Assembly (NCBI GenBank): GCA_030015575.1
Contig: JASDDO010000006.1
Coordinates: forward strand, 107,996,045 to 108,060,044
DNA length: 64,000 bases
Origin: Agapanthus africanus
Lineage: Eukaryota; Streptophyta; Magnoliopsida; Asparagales; Amaryllidaceae
Direction: 5' to 3'
Numbering within the stretch: the stretch's first letter is position 1; each line of letters begins with the position of its first letter. The notes under the pieces are model-generated. The model was not told the DNA's origin. It saw nothing but the letters and a program-made list of their open reading frames with translations, and did no database searches. This document shows, in pieces, positions 11,333 through 23,933 of this stretch. A program made the position numbers and the translations under genes.

Positions 11333-13281
11333 GCATTGAATGCATTAGCGACGGTTCTTTGCACAGTAATTCATACCTCTGTTATTTGTATTTTCTGGGC
11401 ATTTTTAATACTGTTTCAAGAGTTGAATTTTTCTGGAGGAGTTTTGGGGATTCGGTGATTCGATCGGGGTATCAAATTTTGTCTATTTGGCTTTCCGGAT
11501 AAATTTTAGAATATGTTAAAAATGTTCGACCGGATATAAATACCCAATTTTTCCCCTGTCGGGAAATTTCCAAGTGTTGGATCTTTCCGTAGTTTAACGA
11601 CGTTCTAAGTAGTGCAAGTAACGCGATGGTCCCTTTAGAAGACAACAAACCTTAACTCGATTATGTGACCGTCTTGCACTGCCCTTCGAACCTTCGGGTT
11701 TGGGGCAGTACGGCGTGCCACATGTGAGGCGTTGGCTTGACCCTTCTACGGCTGGACCGTTGGTACTGAGGCACGAACTGAATGTTGTTAGACTTATTTC
11801 ATGTGTTGATCTGTATCGGAAAACTTGGGTGTTCGATTGTTCGATCGAAAAGTTTAGCATTTTCTATTTATCCGGAATGTGATACAATAATTGGAATTCA
11901 TAAGTAGTTATGAGATAACTGAATGAATGTTATAAACATAACAGTTTAGTCTCACTTGATTGGTTGCCACGGAATTTTGATGTGATCAAAAGTCCGTCGC
12001 AATCACGTAGCGTACGTGGATACTCGCCGGGTAAACTTAATAGACAGCCTCACTCCATAGCCCCGACCAAGTGACTGTAGGAGAACCCCGTCGCCGAAAG
12101 CATCCGTTCGGGTGCTCGCGGCAGCGGTGTTCCGCCTTGGTGCACTTCGTCGACGGTATCGGGGGTGCGGCCGCCTACTAAAGTTTGCGACGAGCATTCG
12201 ATCAGAATGTCGGGAATCTAGTTGAATTGCCTGACTCGATATTGAAAAGTGTTTTCGATAATGAGACTAAAATGCGGGGTTTATAATTGTTAGGCATGCG
12301 ATGTCTAAGTAATTTCATTTGATTAGGCATGCGATGTCTAAAGAGATTGCGGATTCCAATTGTTGTAGTTTTACACTTTCTTTTCTGTGACCGTAAGTGT
12401 AATATGTGATATCGCCGGTTTCGTTGCTATATGTCAACGACAATTGGGATACGCATGTTTACTTACGTTGATGACATGTGATGTTATGTGTTGCTGGATA
12501 TGTTCTATTGGATCGTCGTGTTTGAATAGCCGCGGTTTTTTTTGTGAGATGAGTGTTTTTCATTTTCATTCATGTAAAAACTTGTATGTAATATTCTTTT
12601 TATTGGGGAACTTCCAGGTAGCGGAAGTTGTCACCGTTGATGTATATTATTTACTTTTCTGCACTAGGATAGACCCAAGGAGGAGGGCACAAGTGACCGG
12701 GTTCTGGAGTCCAGTGGGAGACCAACTCGAGGAGTCGAGGCCGGGTCTCCTAACTCCAGAATTGGTAGGGTCGCTTGCCGCTCTTGTAGGGGTCTAGGGG
12801 TGTGGGTTTGGCTATTCATCGCGACCGTGGAATCCGTGTTTTATACTGGCTCGTATTGAAAACACGGACGTCCTAGTATATCCAATATTTCATATGTTTC
12901 TTCTGCTGCGATATCTGTGATGCGATCATGTGTTGTTCTGTGATAGATACAGTATATAATATATATGATATATTATATGGGCGTTACTTATGTTTTACAC
13001 CCGCGCTAGCCCTGCCCCGCTCTGCCGTTAGTTACCTAACCTAACGGTGCACGAGGGGACATCGAGTCGAATGCGGATGGGATAAGTGTACTTCGTATTT
13101 ATCTGTGATGTTTAGGTACTTAAATGATGGGACTTCATTAATATGATTAATGAAATAAAAGAACCTGTCGTAGGTTTTCAAGGCGTAGTGTGCGGTAGCT
13201 AACTAGTATTACGCAATAGGTTTTCAGAAAAACCTGTCGTAGCCCGCCGTCATTTCAGATAAGTCCTATTTAGTATTCGTG

Positions 13282-13489
13282 CTACGTTTGTTGGCCTGCG
13301 TCAAGGCGTAGTGTGCGGTAGCTAACTAGTATTTATCTGCTTATGCATATGATGCAGATTGGATTAGGGTAGTCGTGCGACTTTGTTGGCCTGCGTCGAG
13401 GTCGTGCGGGTGGGTTTAATTCAATTAGGAAATGACGGGTTGAACTTGACTAGCGGACTATGGTTTGTTGGCCTGCGTCAAGGTCATAG
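13282..13489 (+). promoter_or_regulatory. Three-hairpin TTGRC array in leader of B
   Basis: Units at 13282-13311, 13373-13408 and 13458-13489 share TTTGTTGGCCTGCGTCRAGG (R at one place). Outer stems are CTACG/CGTAG, GCGAC/GTCGT and CTATG/CATAG. Confidence 0.75.
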
Positions 13490-13959
13490 GACGCTAGGGG
13501 CAAAATATTATCGGGAATTTCAAGTGTTGAAATTTGCAATGAGATTGCATACCTTCTATGAGATAGTTGGATCCCGATACCCGCTGCGAGTAATTGTTAC
13601 TCCTGGGAGAGTTTTATACATTACAATTAGCCGATCAAGTAGGTGTCTAGAAAGGTGTCAACGGGGTTACGCCTCTGGGAAAACGAGGTTTACATTAATT
13701 AGGTTCGTGCGAAAGCACGGTGGACCTCCCTTAAAGTACCGACACTGGCCTGGCTGAAAGATTGGCGAACTTGTAGTGTGTAATTAATCCCGGCTAGTCT
13801 TTCCTTTTAGGGTTTGAAGGAAGATTTGATAAAAAGCAGTGGGAGCCATCTTGATTAGATAAAATAAAAACCAATCTATTCTTGCAAGAGCGCACGCTGA
13901 GTGTTTTCTTCTCTCTCTCTCCTGGTAGCGACCATATCACGTCTTAATCAAGATAATAA

Positions 13960-16715
13960 TACAGATTATTGACCGAACCCGCTTGTTATACTGAGCTGGG
14001 GAACGTTGGTCCCGCTCCAACTTATAATTGTTATAAGGCAGAGCAGGAAATTGGGGAATACCAGATTTCCCGTGCCGCCCAAACGAAGAGAGTGCATGCT
14101 GATGCATCATCTTCGGGTGTGTTCATTATACAGAACTGTTTCTCAGTATCCTCCGAATCCTGGTATATGATACCGAATCAGGATCCCAGATATGTAATCT
14201 GTTACATAGGGCTACAAAAGGGTAGAAAAACTGAGAACGGGTGATAAGTTTCATGAGGCAGAAAACGGGGCAAGTGTTGCAGCCAAGTCTGTTGGTCACT
14301 GTCACCCTGTATTACGGATACATTGATTCTGAACGAATGTTATTAGATACCGAACCTGATATACAAAATCATATCAGTTTCTTTATTAGTAAAGAAAGAT
14401 ATAATTTTATATTGTAGGATAATGTTTTGAACATTTCCTATATCAAAAGTTGATCGGTTCAGGCACGTTATCTAAAAGCATTAATGTTCTAAATCAAACT
14501 ACAGTTTTTCGTATACAGAACACACACATGAGGAAGAGTTCAGGAATGAACGAATCCTTCTTGAGGCATTGTAGACTAGGTCATATCAAGGCTACCCGAC
14601 TAGCTAGAGCTACATATAGATGCATATTTAAATCAGTTTGAATTTACATCTTGTGAAACTCGCCAGTCATGTCACAAAGATTAGATGACCATAGCTCTGT
14701 TTATTAGAAACAGAGAAAGAGTTAGTGAACTCTTGGGACTGGTACATGATGATGTATGTAAGGTCTCCTGTCTACACATGCCAGGATTGGTTCTTTATAC
14801 TTCATTACATTCTCTGATGATCTTTCAAGATTCAGATCTATGTTCCTGTTGAAACACAAGTCCGAATCTTTTGAGATATTCACAGAATATAAGATAGAAG
14901 TAGAGAACCAATACGGGTATAAGTATTATGTCCTTTGATGAGATCAGGGAGGAGAATACTTGTGCATGGAATTCCTGGACTATTCTAAAGGAGAATGAGA
15001 TTCTCTCTCAGCATTACTCCTCCGAATACACCATTGCACAATGGTATATCGGGGCGGAGCAGATACACCCTATTTGATATGGTGTGCTCTATGATGAGTA
15101 CTACTGAGTTACCTATTTCTTTTTGGGAGTTATGCACTTATGAAGATGCATACCTATTGAATAGGGTTCGAATCAAATCAAAGCCTACCATTTCATATGT
15201 GATATGGAAAGGGAAGAGCCCATATCTTAAGTTAGTTAAGATTTGGGGTTGTCCGGCCTATGTCTAAAAGCAAAATCCGGACAAGCTCGAGGCAACGTCT
15301 GTTATGTAGAACTGGAAACGTTCCAGCTATACAAACTGGAGTTGATGATTTGGTAGAATCGAAGGATTCAGTAGATTCCAACGAACCTCAGCCTCTCCGC
15401 CGATCTAGTAGGGTTCCTCACCCACCTGAGAGATACTTCGGTTTCTCTATGACAGTGGGAGCGAGGAATGCATCATGAGATGATGACCCAACTAGCTTCG
15501 AGCTGGCCATCAGGAGTGAGACTCTGTAAGAATGGCTGGATGCTTAGCGATCTGAGATGGAATCCTTATACACCAACAAAGTATGGACTTTGGTTGCTAT
15601 ATCTGAAGGGTTAAATCCCCATCAGGAGCAAGTATATCTTGAGAAGATTACTTGGTGTAGATGGAAAAGTTGAGACTTTCAAAGCTAGACTTGTTAAAGG
15701 TTTTCGTCATTGACCAGGCGTGGATAATGATGAAACCTTTTTCAAGTAGCAATGCTTAAGTCCATCCAGATCCTACTTGCCACGGCTACATACCATGACT
15801 ACGATATCTGGTGGTTGGGTGTCATGACTGCTTTTCTAAAATGTTGTTTTAGAAGAGTGCGTCTATAAGTACACAGCCAGAGGGCCTCGTAGACAGTGGG
15901 AGCAGCGGAAACGTGTGCAAGATGTTTTATAAGATAAAGCAGGCATCGCGGAGTTGGAACGTCTGTTTTAATGTGTTAGTCAAAGAAGTTGACATCATCA
16001 AAATGGTAGATGAACCTTGTATAAACAAAAAAGGTAGTAGGGAGTATGGGAGTGATCCTCGTAGATTACGTGGATGACATACTCTTGATAAGAAAGGAGT
16101 TTCTTATGCTACGCTCGATCGATCTCCGTTTATCACAAAGATTCTCCGTGTAGGATCAAAATGATACCTCCTAAATCCTGAGTTTTGGATCTATGAGATA
16201 GATTTAATTGGATGTTAGGATTCTCTCTAGCTGTAGTGAGATGGTATCAATCGATCCTGGGAGAATCACTGGAAGTGTTCCAGTGTGATAAAGACGATTG
16301 AATGTCAGTCGCAGGCATTGTCTTTACCCTCAGTAAAGGGACGGTATGTTGGAAGAGTTCCAAGCTAGATACCGTGGCAAACTAGACGATAAAGACACGA
16401 TACATCGCTACTTAAGATGCTACCAAAGAGGATGTTTGGGTGTATATTAGTTCATGAGATGAACTACGTTCCTCCCATTGTGTGACAATGGAGTTGTGGC
16501 TTATGCCAAGGAACGCATGTCCCATCAGTGATCCAGACTTATTCTAAGGCAGTATCACCTGATCATGGAGATGCTTGATCTCCAGGATGATCGAGGCAAG
16601 GAGAGCAGACTTAGAGGATAACGCAGCGGATCCACTCACGAAGGCCTATTCCCAGAGAGAGACTTTTATGGGATGGTTGAGTATGAGATAGTACAACCAC
16701 TGCTACAGATGGCCC
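13960..16715 (+). pseudogene. Copia prot-pol remnant, element B (no gag)
   Basis: Fossil coding region in several frames. Recognisable in order: a short N-terminal linker (LTEPACYTELGNVG in related copies), the protease position, integrase (a HCRLGHI-like zinc motif and a later stretch resembling the integrase core), reverse transcriptase and RNase H traces, and a polypurine tract at the end. No gag or zinc knuckle precedes the protease. Well over ten breaks. Confidence 0.85.
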
Positions 16716-16720
16716 TAGTC

Positions 16721-16732
16721 CAAGTGGGAGAT
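16721..16732 (+). other. Polypurine tract of element B
   Basis: CAAGTGGGAGAT immediately before the LTR start TGTTAG at 16733. Confidence 0.88.
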
Positions 16733-18207
16733 TGTTAGTTATATGTATGCCCTAGAGGCCATTACTGTACATAGGATGTATATTGTAGTGGATGCTGGGA
16801 CATATGATATGCGACATATCAGACGAAGAGACTGGACTATACGGTAGTGTTACTGATTGGATTTGTAGGAGTATGAGTAGGCTTGCTTGTTGTTCTTCTG
16901 ATCGCTCAATACCCGGGTGGCCGTTACATTTAGCAGACCGCTTGCGGCATGTGGGTGTTTGATATGATCATCACCTACTGCCGGTGTATCGACGAGTCTT
17001 TAGAGTCCTACACAGAAGTTTCCTAGTTCATGCGAAACGCAGTAGGAGCACATATGTGATATGTGTGGGACCGAGATAAATGCTATAATGTGATACCGCA
17101 TTTTATTCTCGCGACTTGTGACATTGGTCGGGTATATGAGATATAGCCGGGTTATCGGATCAAGTATTGATTCGATAAGTTGTTACATTTGATATTAGTT
17201 GGTTATATGTAATATAGCCGGATTATTAAATCAAATGTTGATTTAATAATTTAAAGTAGAATTATATATTTGATATATTAAATTACATTAACTAATATTA
17301 GCTCACTTAAGTATTTCTTTTTCTCACGTTTGATACATTAATATATATATGATATATGTTAATTGTATTATTTTCTTTTTGTACACAAAATATATATATG
17401 ATATATATTGTTGTGTCATGTTAGGTTACACTTGCAACATGTATGTATGAGACTTATACCATGCTAGGGTTTATATTTGGGTTTTATTTATCATTAAGTA
17501 ATTCACAAAAGTTAAGGAATGAGTCATGGTTGAAGCTTGGAGAAGCTTATAGAAAATATTAACCAAGTCCACTCTTTTGTCATTGCTTAAGATATTTGTA
17601 ACCCAACCCTTAACATTAGACTATGGTTTATTCTCTACATGAGTTAGGCATTCCACCAACTCACAATAGTTGCAATTATAACCTCACTCTCTCATTCATT
17701 TTCTTCATCACCTCTTCTTCTTCCTCAAGAGAAATAAGCTTGCTATTTTTTTTCTTCTAAATGATGAAATCATGTGAGAAAAATAAAACTAATGTGAGCC
17801 CACTTCCTACTTCATCATCCTTTACTACTTTCCATTTAGTTTAGGGTGTTTGCTTCACTAATCTCACCATTAGTGAAGAGATAGCATGAGCTAGTGTCTC
17901 CTCGACGTAGATGATCTTCGGCTTCGAAGACTTCGATGCAAGCTTGTTCCGTACATCTTGTGGAGCCTCTCTAGAGTCCGGGAGTTCATGATCGCAGCGA
18001 AGGGACCACTACATGGAGCTATTGAAGTGAAGGACCAGTCTACTAAGGTTGTATTCCTTCTTCTCTTTAGTTTGTAAAGAGTTTACAATCTAGAAAAGCC
18101 TAAGTCTCTAGTTAGATCCTTGTTCGGGTTCTTTAGCTCTTTAGAAATTTTGAAATGGCATGTTCGATGCCCTAGTAAACACCGTGAGGGTGATAAGGAA
18201 CCCATCA
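16733..18207 (+). repeat. LTR shared by B (3') and C (5')
   Basis: Preceded by a polypurine tract and followed by a primer site, so it works as an end of both internal regions. Begins TGTTAG, ends CCCATCA. Shorter than the related LTR at 23934. Confidence 0.9.
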
Positions 18208-18208
18208 G

Positions 18209-18220
18209 TGGTATCAGAGC
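18209..18220 (+). other. Primer binding site of element C
   Basis: TGGTATCAGAGC one base after the LTR end. Confidence 0.92.
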
Positions 18221-18402
18221 CTATCTAGAACATTAGGCATTGCGTAGGCAAAATTAAAAGTCCGATCGAACTCCAAAAACCATAATTTTCCCACTTTCTT
18301 TTCAAAAAGTTGAAATTTTTCATGTTAAAAATATTCAGAAAATCATGTAGGTAATTCTATGGACACACATGAAGAACGAAACCCTAACTCGTCTAAGTGA
18401 CT

Positions 18403-18443
18403 GCGGATCCGCGGCTAAAACATTGTTTTGGCGGCGGATCCGC
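18403..18443 (+). promoter_or_regulatory. GC-rich dyad in leader of C
   Basis: Two copies of the self-complementary GCGGATCCGC (18403-18412 and 18434-18443), with an inner AAAAC/GTTTT stem between them, about 185 bases after the primer site. Confidence 0.72.
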
Positions 18444-19881
18444 GGCGCCACTTAAGAGGCTTGGGTCGGGCCCTTCAGCTGTTGGTCCAGAGGTACTAGG
18501 GCATACTTCTGGGCATTTTTAATTATGCTTAAGTGTTGAGCTCTCTGGGAATTTTAGAAATTCGTTGATTCGATCGAAATATTTAACGTCGCCAAGCTTT
18601 CGGTGATTGTGATACAATATTTGGAATCCACTATAATTAGTTATGTGATAACTAGTTTGAATTTTGTAAATCTAGCGGTTTAGTCTCATTTGATCGGTTG
18701 CCACGGGATTTTGATGTTGATCAAAAGTCCGTCGTAATTACGTAGTGTACGCAGATACTCGTCGGGTAACCTTGATAGATAGCCATGCCCCATAGCCCCG
18801 ACCAAGTCACTGTAGGAGAATCCCATCGCCAAAAGCATCTGTTCGGATGCTCGCGGCAGCGGTGTTCCGCCTTAGTGCACTTCGTCGACGGCATCGGAAG
18901 GTGCGGCCGACTACTAAAGTTTCCGATGAGAATTCGATCAGGTTATCGGGAATCTTTTTGAATTACCCAACAGGTTTTTGGAAAGTGTTTCAATATTGAG
19001 ACTAAAATGCGTGGTTTATAATTATTAGGCATGTGATGTCTAAGGAATTCATTTGGTTAGGCATGAAATCCAAAGTATGTGATACATTAGGTTTATGATG
19101 TCTAAGCTGGTTGCGGATTCCAATTGTTGTAGTTTTCACTTTCTTTTCTGCGACCGTAAGTGTAATATGTGGTGTATCGTCGGTTTCGGTGCTATATATC
19201 AACGACAATTGGGATACGCATATTTACTCACGTTGATGGCATGTGATGTTATGTGTTGCTGTGATATGTTATATTGGATCATCGTGTTTTGAATAGCAGG
19301 GGGTTTTATGTGAGATGAGGGTTTTTATTTTCATTCATGTAATATTCATTGTATGTAATATTCTTTTATTGGGGCACTTCCGGGTTGAGGATGATGTCAC
19401 CATTGATGTATATTGTTTACTTTTCCACATTAGGATAGACCCAAGGTAGGGAGAATAAGTAACCGGGTTCTTGGGTCCTGTAGGAGACCATCTCAAGTAG
19501 TTGAGACCGGGTTTCCTAACTCTAGAATTGGTAGGGTTGCTTGCTGCTCTCGTAGGGGTCTAGGGATGCGGGTTTTGCTATTCATCGCGACCGTGGAATC
19601 CGCGTTTTTTCTGGCTTAAATAAAACACGGAATTCCTAGTATATCCAATATTTCATATGTGATTCTTCTGCTGCTGATATTTTGTGATGTGATCACTTGA
19701 TATGTTCTGAGGCAAATGCCTATATTATATATATGAGATATAATAAATATTGTTGCTTTCGTTTCTTATGTGATGCTTGGGAAGCATAATTGATGGGACT
19801 TCATTAACGAGATTAATGAAATAAAAGAAAGCTAAAGATGTTGTAGAAACTTGTCTTAAAAACCGGTAGCTCTAGTTATCG

Positions 19882-20125
19882 ATTTGCATAGCGGTATTCC
19901 TTGTAGAATATCCAACACCTTATTCGATAAGGAAAGATCCGAGATCCCTTCACCGGGAGTGACCTCTTTAGCGAAACTAGCAGATGCTACAAACTCGGTT
20001 TGCCTTTTGATTGCTTCTATAGTTTTTGCTTTGCATAGTGGTATTTGTGAAATATCATGCACCTTATTCGATAAGGAAAGAGCCGAGATCCCTTCACCGG
20101 GAGTGACCTCTTTAGCGAAACTATT
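19882..20125 (+). promoter_or_regulatory. Duplicated two-hairpin module in leader of C
   Basis: Two units, each with a CCTTAT-TCG-ATAAGG hairpin (19918-19932 and 20062-20076) followed by a TCCC-TTCACC-GGGA hairpin (19945-19958 and 20089-20102) and then GACCTCTTTAGCGAAAC. Confidence 0.72.
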
Positions 20126-20257
20126 AAAAGACTCAAAAACACTCCTTTTTCAAAATCACTCGATTCTACAACGAGATCAAGTTCATTACGCAAAGGGTTT
20201 TCTTAAAAACCTGTCGTAGCCCTCCATCATTTCAGATAAGTACTACTTAGTATTCGT

Positions 20258-20464
20258 GCTATGTTTGTTGGCATGCGTCAAGGCGTAGTGTGCGGTAGCT
20301 AACTAGTGCTTATCTGCAGCATAAGATGCGATTGGATTAGGGTAGTCGTACGGCTTTGTTGGCCTGCGTCAAGAGTCGTGCGGGTGGGTATAATTCAATC
20401 ATGAAATGTACGGGTTGAACTTGACTAGCGGACTATGGTTTGTTGGCCTGCTTCAAGGTCATAG
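20258..20464 (+). promoter_or_regulatory. Three-hairpin TTGRC array in leader of C
   Basis: Units at 20258-20289, 20344-20380 and 20432-20464 around TTTGTTGGCNTGCNTCAAG. The second unit's outer arms GTACGGC/GTCGTGC pair over 7 bp with wobbles. Confidence 0.72.
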
Positions 20465-20908
20465 GACGCTAAGGGCAAAATATTATCGGGAATTTCAAGT
20501 GTTGAAATTTGCAATGAAATTGCATACCTTCTATGAGATAGTTGGATCCCGATACCCACTGCGAGTAAGAGTTACTCCTGGGAGTGTTTTACACATTACA
20601 ATTAGCCGATCAAGTAGGTGTCTAGAAAGGTGTTAACGGGGTTACGCCCCTGGGAAAATAAGGTTAATTTTAATTAGGTCCGTACGAAAGCACGGGGAAC
20701 CTCCCTCAAAGTTCCGACACTGGCCTGACCGAATGATTGGCGAACTTGTAGGGTGTAATTAATCCCGGCTAGTCTTACATTTTAGGGTTTGAAGGAAGAT
20801 TTAACTAAAACAGTGAGAGCCATCCTGATTAGATAAATTAATAACCAATCTAATCCTGCAAGAGCGCACGCGGAGTGTTTTCTTCTCTCTCTCTCTCTTG
20901 GTAGCAAC

Positions 20909-23900
20909 CATGTCACGCCTTTATCAAGATAATAATATGGATGCATTGACCAAACCTGCTTATTATACTGAGCTAGGGAACGTTGGTTCCGCTCTATCTT
21001 ATAACTGTTATAAGTCCAAGCAGGAAATAAGGGAATATCCGGATTCCCATGCCACCCAATCGAGGATTAAGCATGTTGATGCATCTTCTTCGGGCGTGTT
21101 CATTACCGAGAACTGTTTCTCAGTATCCTCTACGTCCTAGGTATGAGATACCGGATTAGGATCCCATATATGTAATTTGTTACATGGGCTGCAGAAAGGT
21201 AGAGAACTGAGATTGGGTGATATGTCTCTATGTGTTAGAGAATGGTGCAAGTGTTGCAGCCAAACTAGTTGGCAGATATCACCTTGTATTAGTTGCATTA
21301 ATTCTGAACAAATGTTATTACATACCGAACCTGACATACAACATTACATCGGTTTCTTTAATGAGTTAAAGAAAGATACAATTATGTATTATAAGATAAT
21401 GTTGTGAACATTTTCTTAAATCAAGAGTTGATTCGATCAGGCACGTTATATAATAGCATATACGTTCTAAATCAAACCACAGTTCAAAGTATATAGTACA
21501 CACACAAGAGGAGTAATTCAGAAATGAACGAATCCTTCTTGTGGCATTGTAGACTGGGTCATATCAATGCGACACGACCAGCTAAGTTACATAAGAATGA
21601 ATATGAGAATCTGTTCGAATTTTCATCTTATGATACTTGCCAGTCTTGTCTCAAAGGTAAAATGACCGATACTCCGTTTACTGGAAACAGAGAAAGAGCT
21701 AGTGAACTGTTAGGATGCATACATGATGATGTATACGATCTTATGTCTACAATTGCCAAGGTTGGTTCATGATACTTCATTACATTCATCGACTATTTTT
21801 CAAGATTCGGACATATGTTCCTGTTAAAACATGAGTCTAAAACTTTTGACAAATTCAAGGAATATAAGCTTGAAGTTGAAAACCAGACGGGTATAAGTAT
21901 TAAGTCCTACGATGTGATCGAGAAGGAGAATACTTGGGCATGGTGTTCCTGGATTATTTAAAGGAGAATGTGATTCTCTCTCAGCTTACTCCTTCAAGTA
22001 CACCACAGCACAATGGTGTATCGGGGAAGAGGTATCGCACCTTATGAGATAGGCGCGCTCTATGATGAGTAGTGCTGAGTTACATGTTTCCTTTTGGTGT
22101 TATGCACTAGAGAAGCTGCATACCTATTGAATGGGGTTCCATCCAAATCAGGGCCTACCACTACATATGAGATATGGTGTGGGAAGAGACCATGTCTTAA
22201 ACGAGTTAAGATATGGGGTTGTCCGGCCAATGTTGAAAGCCAGAATCCGGACAAGCTCGAGGCAAGGTCAGTTCTGTATAAGTTTGTTAGGATATCCCGA
22301 ACATTCGCATGGGAATATCTTCTACCACTCTGAGGAGCAAAATGTGTTTTGTTTCTCAGCATGCCACCTTTTTGGAAAGGGGATTTCTTATGAAGAAATT
22401 TTTGGTTATGAGGTAGAACTGGAAGTACTTCCAGTTAGACAAACTAACAGCTGATAATTTGGTACAACCAAAGAATTCAATACTCTCCAACGAACGTTCG
22501 CCTCTCCGCGAATCTGGTAGGATTCCTCATCAACTTGAGAGATACTACGGTCTTCTCGGTGATAGTGGGAGCGAGGATTGCATCATGGTAGATGATGGCC
22601 CAACTAGGTTCAGGCAGGCCATCACGAGTAGTAACTCTGTGAAATGGCTGGATGCTATGCGATCAAAGATGAAATCCTTATACACCAACAAAGTATGACT
22701 TTGAATGTTTCACCTGAAGAGGTAAAACCTATTGGGAGTAAATTGGATCTTGAGAAGATTCTTGGTATAGATGGAAACGTTGAGACTTTCAAAGCTATGC
22801 TTAAGTCCATCAGGATAAATGCAAGCATCGCGGAGTTGGAACATCTATTTTGATGTAACAGTCAAAGAGTTTGACTTCATCAAAATGGTAGATGAACCTT
22901 GTATATATAAGAAGGTTGTAGAGAGTAAGGTTGTCTTCCACGTATTGTACGTAAATGACAAACTCTTGATAGGAAATGGTTTCCTATGCTACACTTGGTC
23001 AAGATCCTCTTATCACGAGGATTCTTAATAGAAGATCTGGATGATACCTAATACATCTTGTGGATTATGATCTATGGTGATAGATCTAAGTGGATATTGG
23101 GAGTGTCCTAAATCCAGGTACATTAACACCATACTAAAAGGGTTTAGTATGGACGATTCTTAGCGTGGTGGTTCACCCACTTACTCATGGACCACTCTCT
23201 CCAAAAAGATGTCTCCCAAGACTGATTTAGAAAGAGCTCGCGTGCAAGGGATATCGTTTGCTTCGGCAGTAGGCTCTATCATAGTATGCGATGTTATGTA
23301 CCAGACCACATGTAGATGACTCACTCCGTGTAGTGATTAGGAATCAATCAGATCTTGGGAGAATCACTGGAAAGCTGTGGAGGGCATTCTTTAGTACTTG
23401 AGAAGCACTAAAAGAAAGTTCTTGGTTCCAACTTCCAGAGTGATACGTTCGACTAAGAGTCAGTCACATGCATTGTCTTTACCCTCAGTGCAGGGACGGT
23501 ATGTTGGAAAAGTTCTAAGCTAGATACCGTGACATACTAGAAGATAAAGGCTGAATACATTCCTACCAATGATGCTGCCTAAGTGGCTGTCTGGGCATTT
23601 TCTTGTTCATGAGATGAACAAGGTTCCTACCATTGAGCATCCAATAATTGTTATTGTGAAAACAATAGAGTTGTGGCTTTGGCCTAGGAACGCAGGTCCC
23701 ATCAGCGTTCCAGACATATTCTGAGACAGGTATCACCTGATCAGGGAGATGGATGAACTCCATGGGATCGAGGATAGGAGAGTAGACACGAAGGATTACA
23801 CAACGGATCCACTCACAAAGGCCTTACCCCTAGAGAGACATGTATGGGATGGTTGAGTATGGGATACTACAACCACTGCTATATTGTTGGGTATTGGATA

Positions 23901-23920
23901 CTACAACAGATGGCCTGAGT
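20909..23920 (+). pseudogene. Copia prot-pol remnant, element C (no gag)
   Basis: Fossil frame pieces in order: the short gag-less N-terminus (ALTKPAYYTELGNVGSALSYNCYK), the protease position, integrase zinc motif (FLWHCRLGHINATRPAKLHK, then TCQSCLKGKM), integrase core, reverse transcriptase pieces (LYTNKV; a partial YVND-like site) and RNase H traces. Well over ten breaks. As in B and E, nothing resembling gag lies between leader and protease. Confidence 0.87.
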
Positions 23921-23933
23921 GTAAGTAGGAGAT

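Larger units (their letters stand above)
11100..13928 (+). promoter_or_regulatory. Leader of element B
   Basis: About 2.8 kb without a convincing gene. Contains the GC-rich dyad (11287-11332), the GGAGACC/GGTCTCC hairpin (12717-12750), the conserved core block (12991-13085), three TTGRC hairpins (13282-13489) and a polypyrimidine tract with TAG (13903-13928) just before the coding remnant. The twofold CACCGGGAGTGA module of C-G is absent. A 136-codon frame at 12387-12797 is conserved in part in E but changes in the way of a structured RNA rather than a protein. Confidence 0.8.
9509..18207 (+). mobile_element. Copia element B, broken, in a composite with C
   Basis: Plus-strand Angela-like element. 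Its 5' LTR is interrupted by element A, so only the part right of 9508 is in the window. Then follow a primer site, a long leader, coding remnants and a polypurine tract, ending in the LTR at 16733-18207 that also serves element C. Coding part heavily broken, well over ten breaks. Its 5' LTR looks clearly more diverged from the 16733 LTR than the two C LTRs are from each other, so B is older than C or was joined to it by recombination. Confidence 0.85.
18221..20904 (+). promoter_or_regulatory. Leader of element C
   Basis: No gene seen. Holds the GC-rich dyad (18403-18443), the GGAGACC/GGTTTCC hairpin (19483-19516), two copies of the CACCGGGAGTGA module (19882-19978 and 20032-20125), three TTGRC hairpins (20258-20464) and a polypyrimidine tract with TAG (20875-20904). 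The approximately 90-bp core block kept by the other leaders is mostly missing here. Confidence 0.8.

Noticed and set aside
12387-12797. 136-codon frame in the B leader, partly shared with E (54726-54971) and more weakly with A (6704-7147)
   Set aside because: Nucleotides look more conserved than the residues between B and E, an inner hairpin changes by pairs, and C and D do not keep the frame. More likely a structured leader than a gene.
13282-13489. Regularly spaced short repeats, CRISPR-like at first sight
   Set aside because: Only three units per element, imperfect, inside plant retrotransposon leaders, and explained as hairpins; no cas genes and a eukaryotic context.
19856-20219. Overlapping open frames with a repeated EIPSPGVTSLAKL peptide on one strand and a matching frame on the other
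   Set aside because: They are translations of the duplicated hairpin module; both strands stay open because of the repeat, and the frame does not hold across F and G.
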